A stretch of DNA of 33,846 bases, from the NCBI GenBank assembly GCA_024697865.1, contig JAILSC010000020.1, positions 1 through 33,846 on the forward strand, in the 5' to 3' direction. The position numbers and the translations under genes are program-made. This DNA comes from Candidatus Saccharimonadota bacterium (GTDB taxonomy: Bacteria > Patescibacteriota > Saccharimonadia > Saccharimonadales > Saccharimonadaceae). Positions 23,041 through 29,670 of this stretch are shown one piece after another. A model generated the notes under the pieces. It ran no database searches. It saw nothing but the letters and a program-made list of their open reading frames with translations, and was not told the origin of the DNA. Positions within the stretch are counted from its first letter, which is position 1. Each line of letters starts with the position of its first letter.

Positions 23041-23062
23041 AAAAAAACTGCCAAAATGGCAG
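23041..23062 (-). terminator. ssrA terminator
   Basis: On the minus strand CTGCC-atttt-GGCAG followed by T7, 16 nt after the CCA end of tmRNA. Confidence 0.85.
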
Positions 23063-23077
23063 GATTTTTAAAAAGAA

Positions 23078-23428
23078 TGGTGGAGCTGCCGGATACTGCC
23101 TCCGGGTCCGAAACATCACTGGGTCATGATTCTACGTGCGTAGTTTTCTGTTTTGTCTTGGCATAAAATAGTAGCGGCAGAAAACGAAACTTGCTAGTGC
23201 CATGGCTAATTTTCGAATTATCACTCGCCATTTTGATAACCTTATTTCCGTAATATGATAATTTTGATCCTACGGAACCTTAGACCAAAACCAGCCTAAT
23301 ATTTAGGCATAAGCCGGCATGTAAGCTACATGCGCGGTTTGCGTGTTTTTAGCACTTATTGAATACTTACGGTATCTAATCGGCACGCCTCACGACTGTT
23401 AATATCCCGTCTAAGCTTTGTCAGCCCC
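23078..23428 (-). ncRNA. ssrA: tmRNA (trans-translation RNA)
   Basis: 351 nt. The tRNA-like ends are clear: 5' GGGGCTGAC with AGACGGGA, 3' TTTCGGACCCGG and CAGCTCCACCA. The resume codon is most likely the GCT at 23353, giving the tag AKNTQTAHVAYMPAYA and a TAA at 23305; the context AGTGCTAAAAAC is like that of Firmicute tmRNAs with AKN tags. tmRNA frees stalled ribosomes and marks the product for proteolysis. Two features are odd: the T-loop reads GGCAGTA where nearly all tRNA-like domains have TTCRANY, and the D-region has TTAGAC for the usual TTCGAC. The tag ends in AYA, not the common ALAA or AVAA. Confidence 0.93.
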
Positions 23429-23439
23429 AACTGTTGTTA

Positions 23440-23468
23440 ATTTTACCATAACTGATAAAAGAATACAA
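23440..23468 (-). promoter_or_regulatory. ssrA promoter
   Basis: Minus strand: -35 TTGTAT (23463-23468), 17-bp spacer ending in TGG, -10 TAAAAT (23440-23445). Transcription is expected within a few bases of the mature 5' end. Confidence 0.7.
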
Positions 23469-23585
23469 GCCTCAAGTCGACACTAATTAATGGACGGCTA
23501 AAACTAGGTCTAAATTCCCGTATCGTTGTAAAAAACACAACAAAATGAACAACAAATTAGAACAGGGAAGAAATAGGGCTTATGT

Positions 23586-23598
23586 TGTAATAATTACA
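23586..23598. promoter_or_regulatory. Perfect 13-bp palindrome, possible operator
   Basis: TGTAATAATTACA lies 10 bp before the first -35 box of the structured RNA promoter, between it and ssrA. Its position suggests a regulator site, but no regulator can be named. Confidence 0.35.
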
Positions 23599-23607
23599 CC
23601 GAAAAAG

Positions 23608-23649
23608 TTGAATAAATCTATTGCTTTTTTATAATTTTTATGCTAATAT
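23608..23649 (+). promoter_or_regulatory. Overlapping promoters of the structured RNA
   Basis: Two arrangements fit: TTGCTT (23621-23626), 17 bp, TGcTAATAT (hexamer 23644-23649); or TTGAAT (23608-23613), 16 bp, TATAAT (23630-23635). Start sites would be near 23656 or 23642. Confidence 0.6.
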
Positions 23650-24046
23650 CAAATCAGCTGTGATAGCTCAAACAAAAACGAAAAATAAAGGCAAATTAAC
23701 AAGATGAAAAAGTTCAAAACGTAACCTTAGCGGGCGAAAAGGTAATTTCTAGCCATAAATTACACCTAGGAGTTACCTAGAGCTCCGCTAAACGGAATCC
23801 ATGTCTCTGGGGATTCTGAAAAAGCGTAGAGCGCGGAAGTCAAATCCTTCATTAGTACTTTAGATTAACATAAACAAGAGTGAAGGGAAAAGGCTGACAA
23901 GGATCGTGCTTCACCCAGTGTGAAGCGGTCAAAAGGAAAGGCGGATCAGGGCTCTGGCCAATAGTAAAGATCACAAGCACCGGATAGCCCCCCGCCTCCT
24001 CCTAGTCATTAGGAGGGAACAGAGAACAAAAAACTTGGGGGCAATC
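23650..24046 (+). ncRNA. Large structured RNA of unknown class
   Basis: About 390 nt without a reading frame but with a chain of clear helices. TTAGCGG (23727-23733) / CCGCTAA (23785-23791) encloses GTAATTT/AAATTAC (23742-23748/23757-23763) and CTAGG/CCTAG (23766-23770/23776-23780). Next come GAATCC/GGATTC (23795-23800/23811-23816), CCTTCATT/AGTGAAGG (23846-23853/23879-23886), GCTTCAC/GTGAAGC (23908-23914/23920-23926), GGCGG..GGGCT/AGCCC..CCGCC (23940-23953/23986-23996) and CCTCCTA/TAGGAGG (23998-24004/24010-24016). GCCCCC and GGGGGC (about 23987-23992 and 24036-24041) can pair over the last arm. Linkers are A-rich on this strand, as expected for unpaired RNA. The 3' end is not fixed, as no U-run is seen. 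It is not RNase P, tmRNA, 6S or SRP RNA by any signature I know. Confidence 0.65.
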
Positions 24047-24057
24047 AACCAGATGTA

Positions 24058-24066
24058 TGATATAAT
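24058..24066 (+). promoter_or_regulatory. Extended -10 promoter, leaderless gene
   Basis: TGaTATAAT with hexamer 24061-24066, 6 nt before the ATG at 24073. Confidence 0.65.
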
Positions 24067-24072
24067 GAGAAT

Positions 24073-24426
24073 ATGAAGCATAACCGCATTATTCTCGTCT
24101 TGGGCATTATAGGACTCGCAGCTTTAACCTTAATGCTGATTATCACCTCTCCGACCGAAATCGGTCCTTTAGGTGTTTTGTTATTTTTTACAACACTATA
24201 TTTAGTGTTTTTTTGTGCCGTCACGTTATTGCTCCAAGCTTTTGTCCGGTTGGCTTTTAAACGTAAAGAACTTAAAAACAAAGATTATCTTTACGCTGCT
24301 ATTCTAGCTTTTGGTCCGATTATGCTCTTAATGGCCCGTTCTTTCGGGGCTATCGACCTCTGGACTGTCGCTCTTACGGTTATTTTCTTGTGTTTGGCTG
24401 AATTTTTGGTTTACAAAAGAATCTAG
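24073..24426 (+). CDS. Small membrane protein of unknown function
   Basis: 117 residues with four hydrophobic segments (about 5-25, 32-58, 74-91, 96-113) and a basic loop FKRKELKNK between the second and third. The pattern of two hairpins with the basic loop inside suggests both ends are cytoplasmic. I do not recognise the family. Translation starts at the expected 5' end of the mRNA (leaderless). It is followed by a gene with its own promoter, then the T4SS-like ATPase, so it may be part of the same system, though that is only proximity. Confidence 0.75.
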   Translation: MKHNRIILVLGIIGLAALTLMLIITSPTEIGPLGVLLFFTTLYLVFFCAVTLLLQAFVRLAFKRKELKNKDYLYAAILAFGPIMLLMARSFGAIDLWTVALTVIFLCLAEFLVYKRI

Positions 24427-24430
24427 GATG

Positions 24431-24439
24431 TGATACAAT
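24431..24439 (+). promoter_or_regulatory. Extended -10 promoter, leaderless gene
   Basis: TGaTACAAT with hexamer 24434-24439, 6 nt before the ATG at 24446. Confidence 0.55.
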
Positions 24440-24445
24440 AAGCAT

Positions 24446-24925
24446 ATGGATTATCAGGAGGTAAAGAAGAATCCGGACACCAGTGAGGCCGATCGTCCCA
24501 AATCGGAGTTTGACGAGGCCTTATTTGACCACCAGTCTGTTCGTCGCAACCCTCAGGCTATAGGTAGTACGGCTATAGCTTCGCCGGACGCCTCTCGTGA
24601 GACCCTTAAGCCAGGCATACTCTCTGAACAACCAAATTCCACTCCGGAATTGGGTCAGATAGTTCCTCTAATGCCTCCAGGATACGAGGCGGAGCCCGCT
24701 GTTGGCGATCGAAACGAAACTTCTTCTGACACTTCTGTCGGTCAAAAGCCTATTGCTGGTAGCTTCAGTCGACGTCATGCCATGTCAGGGGAACGTTTAA
24801 GTACTAAAACCGTCGACGCTCTTCAGGACAGGGAAAGGCAACTAGCTGCCGATGGTGATATTGCTTCTTTTGTGGATTTTATCGATCAAGCTAAGGCTGA
24901 ATTCCAAGGCAAGGAGGCTGCATGA
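24446..24925 (+). CDS. Disordered acidic protein upstream of the VirD4-like ATPase
   Basis: 159 residues without membrane segment or signal peptide. The first 105 or so are polar, Pro/Ser/Glu-rich and probably disordered; the last 50 (SGERLSTKTVDALQDRERQLAADGDIASFVDFIDQAKAEF) look helical. I do not recognise it. The two small repeats around VKKNPD and VRRNPQ near the N-terminus may be a short motif. The mRNA should be leaderless. Its last codons hold AAGGAGG, the ribosome site of the following micro-ORF, which overlaps its stop (ATGA). A helper role for the ATPase downstream is inferred from the coupling. Confidence 0.7.
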   Translation: MDYQEVKKNPDTSEADRPKSEFDEALFDHQSVRRNPQAIGSTAIASPDASRETLKPGILSEQPNSTPELGQIVPLMPPGYEAEPAVGDRNETSSDTSVGQKPIAGSFSRRHAMSGERLSTKTVDALQDRERQLAADGDIASFVDFIDQAKAEFQGKEAA

Positions 24926-24987
24926 GTCACCATATCTGTTTCTGTAATTTTTACAACGATACTTCCACCAGGGAGGGGGTCCACTAA
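24922..24987 (+). CDS. 21-residue Cys/His-rich micro-ORF coupled to both neighbours
   Basis: The frame starts at an ATG overlapping the upstream stop (ATGA), 4 nt after AAGGAGG (24911-24917), and ends in a TAA overlapping the next start (TAATG). The product, MSHHICFCNFYNDTSTREGVH, has HH, a CxC pair and a terminal His. Its 3' part contains GGGAGGGGG (24971-24979), the ribosome site of the ATPase gene. Starts and stops that fit on both sides, with a strong ribosome site, argue that it is translated. It may be a coupling device or a small functional peptide. Confidence 0.6.
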   Translation: MSHHICFCNFYNDTSTREGVH

Positions 24988-27611
24988 TGGAGGTTTGGGT
25001 GGCAGCCTTGATCATGTTAGTCTCAGTTATTCTGTTAGCTGCTATTGTTTCTGGCGCGCACATCGGTAAACTCAGAAAAGCCAAGAAATACGAACGTGGC
25101 CTTAAGATGACTCCACTCCTAATTCATCTACCACCTCCCACCGATGACATTGAAGGTGGCAGTCGCGACGAACGAGACATTACTACTGAGGCCGTCTCTA
25201 AGGCTCAGACCATGTACTCTATTTTGTCCTCCACTATCACTAAAGGGGTAAAAACTAAAGTTTATGGTCAGCGTTATTTCTCTTTTGAGATCATCGCTAA
25301 AGATGGTTTTATCCATTACTACGCCGTAGTTCCGTCTATTCTGGTAGAAACTGTTAAGCAGGCCGTTCAATCTGCGTATCCTACCGCTAGATTGGAGGAA
25401 AGGCGTGAAGAGAATATTTTCAGGGGTGGCGGAGGTCTTAATGCGGTGGCTGGGGCCGAACTTAGCCTCAACCGAGACTCCTATTTGCCGATTGCTACCT
25501 ACGAGGATACTAAACGTGACGCTCAAATGGCCATCCTGAATGCCCTCTCTAATGTGCAAAAAAATGAAGGTGTTGCTGTACAAATTCTTTTCCGTCCTGC
25601 ACACAAAAATTGGTCAACTAGTGGTAAGGAACACATGGAGAATATCCAAAAAGGCAAAAAAGATAAGACTGTCGGGGCTAGCCTCGGTGGGTTCGCCATG
25701 GACGTCTTACGGGCTCCTTGGGAAGCCCCAGGGGCGAGTGAAAAGAATGAGCAAGAAGTAATTACCAATATCAAACAAGACGAAATCACCGCCATTGCCA
25801 ATAAAATGCGCTACCCTGCTTATGAGACTTTAATTAGGGTCGTAGCTAGCTCCGCCTCCGCCCATCGTTCAGAAGCTCTAACAGGGGGAGTGGTCAGCGC
25901 CTTTGCTCAATTCAATGCCCCCGAGCTTAATGGCTTCAGAGTCAACACTATGAAAGACCCCAAGAAACTCGCCGTAGATTTCACTTTCCGTTTCTTCCCA
26001 GTGCGCAATCGTAGTAGCATCCTAAACAGCGTCGAGTTGGCTTCTATCTATCATTTGCCAGAACAGAACGCCATTCCTAATTCTAGTGTCGAGCGGCAGC
26101 TCACTAAGCAAGTTGACGGACCAGCTAAACTAGCTACTGAAGGGGTTCTCTTGGGGACCAATGAATTTAGGGGAGTCAAAAAAGCTATCTACCTCGACGA
26201 CGATGACCGTCGTCGCCATATGTATGTCATTGGTCAAACTGGTATGGGTAAATCCGTCTTCCTCGAGAATATCGCCTTTCAGGACATGTGCGATGGGCGT
26301 GGTTTTGCCTTTATTGATCCGCACGGGGATGCCGTGGAAGCTATTTTGAAGCGGGTCCCAGAGGAACGTATCGATGATGTCATCTATTTCGACCCTTCCG
26401 ATATTGAACACCCCGTAGGAATGAACATGTTCGAATTCACCTCTGAAGATCAAAAAGATTTCATCGTTCAAGAGGGAATCAGTATGCTGCAATCTCTCTT
26501 TGACCCCAACAATCAAGGCTTCTTTGGCCCGCGCGGTCAGCATATGTTCCGAAATGCCGCCCTCCTCTTGATGTCGGACCCTCACGGTGCTACTTTTATC
26601 GACATCCCCCAATGTTTCACCGACCCCGAATTTGTTAAATCCAAGCTTAAATATGTCACCGATAAAGCTGTCTACGACTACTGGACTAGGGAATATCCAG
26701 AATCACGAAAGAGTAATGACGCCGGCGAAGTCGTTACTTGGTTCTCTAGCAAATGGGGCCCATTCATTGCTAATACCATTATGCGAAACACCCTCGGTCA
26801 GGTCAAATCCGGCTTTAATATCCGCGAAATTATGGACAACAAAAAAATCTTCCTCGTTAATCTTTCTAAGGGTAAACTCGGCGATATCAACTCTAACCTC
26901 CTTGGTATGATCTTCGTGATGAAGTTCCAGCAAGCCGCCATGAGCCGGCAGAACATCCCCGAGGATCAGCGCCAAGATTTCTGCCTTTACGTTGACGAGT
27001 TCCAGAACTTCGCTACAGATAGTTTTGAATCCATCCTCTCCGAGGCCCGTAAATATCGTCTCAACCTGATTGTGGCCAACCAGTTTATGACTCAGCTCAC
27101 CGATAAAATCAGGGAAGCACTGCTCGGTAACGTCGGCAGTATCATCTGTGGTCGCGTAGGCGTGACCGATGCTGATCTTATGGTAAAAGCCTTCACTCCT
27201 ACCTTTACCGCTGAAGATCTCACTAAAACCGCCAATCACCAAGCCGTCGCTAAGATTATGATGTTTGGCATGCCCTCTAGCCCCTTCACTATACTACTTC
27301 CACCGCCAATGGGCGAACCTAATAACGAGCTGATGGAGACCTTAAAAGTCTATTCTGCTACCAAATATGCTAAAACTCGCGCTGAGGTTGAAAAGGAAAT
27401 CAACGATCGCTGGTCTGCCGCCGAAAAAGCCAAGCAGGCTAATCGGCCAACCGCGCAACCAACCGAAAATCCCGCTCAGGAGCCCACAGAAGCCTCTTCT
27501 GCTCCTAAACCGCTTACGGACACATCTCCAGCCCCAAACACACCACAGACGGCCTCTCAGGCCTCTCAGAGCGGATTTTTGGATGCCTGGCTAGCTCAGA
27601 AACAATCATAA
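24987..27611 (+). CDS. VirD4/TraG-like ATPase with N-terminal membrane anchor
   Basis: 874 residues. One membrane segment (about 4-25) is followed by a large domain (about 40-400) rich in beta/alpha pattern that I do not recognise, then the FtsK/HerA-type motor: Walker A GQTGMGKS near residue 416, AFIDPHGDAVEAIL, and Walker B with LYVDEFQNFATDSF (about 665-680). LNLIVANQFMTQL contains the sensor Gln typical of VirD4/TraG and VirB4-like ATPases. The tail (about 805-874) is Pro/Thr/Ser-rich and disordered. Such proteins move DNA or protein through type IV secretion-like channels. The other T4SS genes are not here. In CPR bacteria relatives are widespread and may serve surface or DNA-transfer systems. 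Confidence 0.85.
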   Translation: MEVWVAALIMLVSVILLAAIVSGAHIGKLRKAKKYERGLKMTPLLIHLPPPTDDIEGGSRDERDITTEAVSKAQTMYSILSSTITKGVKTKVYGQRYFSFEIIAKDGFIHYYAVVPSILVETVKQAVQSAYPTARLEERREENIFRGGGGLNAVAGAELSLNRDSYLPIATYEDTKRDAQMAILNALSNVQKNEGVAVQILFRPAHKNWSTSGKEHMENIQKGKKDKTVGASLGGFAMDVLRAPWEAPGASEKNEQEVITNIKQDEITAIANKMRYPAYETLIRVVASSASAHRSEALTGGVVSAFAQFNAPELNGFRVNTMKDPKKLAVDFTFRFFPVRNRSSILNSVELASIYHLPEQNAIPNSSVERQLTKQVDGPAKLATEGVLLGTNEFRGVKKAIYLDDDDRRRHMYVIGQTGMGKSVFLENIAFQDMCDGRGFAFIDPHGDAVEAILKRVPEERIDDVIYFDPSDIEHPVGMNMFEFTSEDQKDFIVQEGISMLQSLFDPNNQGFFGPRGQHMFRNAALLLMSDPHGATFIDIPQCFTDPEFVKSKLKYVTDKAVYDYWTREYPESRKSNDAGEVVTWFSSKWGPFIANTIMRNTLGQVKSGFNIREIMDNKKIFLVNLSKGKLGDINSNLLGMIFVMKFQQAAMSRQNIPEDQRQDFCLYVDEFQNFATDSFESILSEARKYRLNLIVANQFMTQLTDKIREALLGNVGSIICGRVGVTDADLMVKAFTPTFTAEDLTKTANHQAVAKIMMFGMPSSPFTILLPPPMGEPNNELMETLKVYSATKYAKTRAEVEKEINDRWSAAEKAKQANRPTAQPTENPAQEPTEASSAPKPLTDTSPAPNTPQTASQASQSGFLDAWLAQKQS

Positions 27612-27616
27612 ATATA

Positions 27617-27645
27617 TTGCTTTTTTCACTCCTAAGGTGTATAAT
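27617..27645 (+). promoter_or_regulatory. gyrBA promoter
   Basis: -35 TTGCTT (27617-27622), 17 bp, -10 TATAAT (27640-27645). The leader of about 25 nt holds AAGAGGT before the gyrB ATG. Confidence 0.75.
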
Positions 27646-27675
27646 AGGGAAAGAATATTAAAGAAGAGGTAACAA

Positions 27676-29661
27676 ATGGCTGACAAAGCAAATGATTATG
27701 ATTCGTCCGAAATTCGGGTGCTCGAAGGGTTGGAGCCTGTTCGCTTGCGTCCTGGGATGTATATCGGTTCCACTGGTTACGATGGCCTCCATCACTTAAT
27801 CAAGGAAATTGCCGACAACTCCATCGATGAAGCTATCGCGGGTTATGCTAACAAGGTAAATATCACTATCCTGAAAGACGGTGGTATAAGGGTCAACGAT
27901 AACGGGCGCGGTATCCCTGTAGATATCCATCCTAAAACTAAAAAATCCACTCTAGAAACCGTTCTGACCGTGCTTCACGCCGGGGGTAAGTTCGGCGACG
28001 GTGGTTATAAAGTCTCCTCCGGTCTTCACGGCGTAGGCTCATCTGTTGTTAACGCCCTTTCTACCCACATGGAGGCTGAGGTTTACAGAGACGGTAAAAC
28101 TCATCATATCGAATTTGACCTCGGCAAGCCCACCATGGAACTACAAGTCACCAAGGGCACGCCCCGCGAGTCTGGTACCTCTATTACTTTTTATCCTGAC
28201 CCCTCTATCTTTAAAGAAACTACCACTTTCGATTATAAGTGGGTCTCCAATTACGCCCGTCACCAAGCCTACCTTACCAAGGGCGTATTAATCGCTGTCG
28301 CCGATGAGCGCACCGGTGAACACGAATCTTTCTATTTTGAAGGCGGCATCAAGAGCTACGTCAAGCGCCTCAATAACGGGAAAGAGCTTCTCTCTGATGA
28401 TATCTTCTACGTTGATAAACAGGTTAAAGATACGGGCATAGAGATTGCTCTTCAATATAATGATTCCTATGCTGAGACGATGAAGCCTTTCGCTAACAAC
28501 GTGCTCACTCCTGACGGCGGCATGCACGTAGTTGGTTTTCGGGCTGGTCTTACTCGGACGGTTAATGATTACGCTCGTCGTAACAACCTTCTAAAAGAAA
28601 AGGAAGACAACCTCACCGGTGATGATATTAAAGAAGGCCTTACCGCTGTAATCCTGGTTAAACTTCCAGATCCTCAGTTCGAAGGCCAGACCAAGAATAA
28701 GCTCGGCAATCCAGAGGTTCGTGGCTACGTCGACAAAATTATGACCGAATATTTCGGCTATTACTTAGAGGAAAATCCAGCTATTGCTAAGAAGATTATC
28801 GGTAAAGCCACCCTCGCTGCCCGTGCCCGTAAGGCTGCTCGGGCTGCCCGCGATAACGTCATCCGTAAAGGCGCCTTTGAGGGGCTCAACCTCCCTAGTA
28901 AATTAGCCGATTGCTCTAGTCGCAACCGAGACGATTGTGAACTCTTCATCGTTGAGGGTAACTCTGCTGCCGGTTCCGCCAAGGAAGGTCGTAACCCTCA
29001 GATTCAAGCCATCTTGCCTTTGCGTGGTAAGGTGTTGAACACCGAGCGTGCTAGACTAGATAAAATGCTCGCTAACCAAGAGCTTGTCTCTTTGATCAAG
29101 GGGCTAGGCGTGGGCATTGGCGACCAGTTTAATATTGACGGTCTCCGTTATGATAAGATTATTTTCATGACTGATGCTGACGTCGACGGTCTCCACATCG
29201 CTACACTACTGATGACTTTCTTCTTCCGCTATATGCCTCAGGTAATTGAGGAGGGTCACGTTTATCTAGCTAAACCACCCCTATTTGGCTTGATTAAGGG
29301 TACCGGTAATACTCGCAAGATCGACTACCTTTACGACGAAGTTGCTCTAGAGAATAAACTGAACGAGAAAATCGCCGAACGCAAGAAAAACGGCACCAAA
29401 ATTGATGAATCCCAAGAACGCTTCAAGCAAGCAGGCTACACTGCTCAGCAGCGTTTTAAGGGTCTTGGTGAAATGGATGCTAAACAGCTTTGGGAAACCA
29501 CCATGGATCCCGAGAACCGCATCCTTGTTCAGGTACATATCGATGATGCCGAGAAGGCAGACGCTGTATTTACGAAGTTAATGGGAGACCAGGTCGACCT
29601 CCGTAAGAACTTCATCCAGGCTGGGGCCGCCAGTGTGGACTTAGATGATCTAGACTTTTAA
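27676..29661 (+). CDS. gyrB: DNA gyrase subunit B
   Basis: 661 residues. GHKL ATPase motifs: EIADNSIDEAIAG, VNDNGRGIPV, GLHGVGSSVVNALS. The transducer and TOPRIM domains follow, with ELFIVEGNSAAGSAKEGRN (Glu of TOPRIM), LRGKVLN and MTDADVDGLHI (DxD), then KGLGEMDAKQLWETTMDP at the C-terminal end. The large insert seen in Gram-negative GyrB is absent. With GyrA it introduces negative supercoils using ATP. gyrA begins 9 nt after the stop, so the two are cotranscribed. Confidence 0.97.
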   Translation: MADKANDYDSSEIRVLEGLEPVRLRPGMYIGSTGYDGLHHLIKEIADNSIDEAIAGYANKVNITILKDGGIRVNDNGRGIPVDIHPKTKKSTLETVLTVLHAGGKFGDGGYKVSSGLHGVGSSVVNALSTHMEAEVYRDGKTHHIEFDLGKPTMELQVTKGTPRESGTSITFYPDPSIFKETTTFDYKWVSNYARHQAYLTKGVLIAVADERTGEHESFYFEGGIKSYVKRLNNGKELLSDDIFYVDKQVKDTGIEIALQYNDSYAETMKPFANNVLTPDGGMHVVGFRAGLTRTVNDYARRNNLLKEKEDNLTGDDIKEGLTAVILVKLPDPQFEGQTKNKLGNPEVRGYVDKIMTEYFGYYLEENPAIAKKIIGKATLAARARKAARAARDNVIRKGAFEGLNLPSKLADCSSRNRDDCELFIVEGNSAAGSAKEGRNPQIQAILPLRGKVLNTERARLDKMLANQELVSLIKGLGVGIGDQFNIDGLRYDKIIFMTDADVDGLHIATLLMTFFFRYMPQVIEEGHVYLAKPPLFGLIKGTGNTRKIDYLYDEVALENKLNEKIAERKKNGTKIDESQERFKQAGYTAQQRFKGLGEMDAKQLWETTMDPENRILVQVHIDDAEKADAVFTKLMGDQVDLRKNFIQAGAASVDLDDLDF

Positions 29662-29670
29662 GGAGGAAAT

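Noticed and set aside
23704-23724. Leader peptide MKKFKT at the 5' end of the structured RNA
   Set aside because: No ribosome site, and no attenuator or downstream biosynthetic gene that would make sense of it.
23650-24046. Group I or II intron, T-box or known riboswitch
   Set aside because: I do not find the core motifs (domain V, P/Q/R/S, T-box GGGTGGNACCGCG), and there is no interrupted gene around it.
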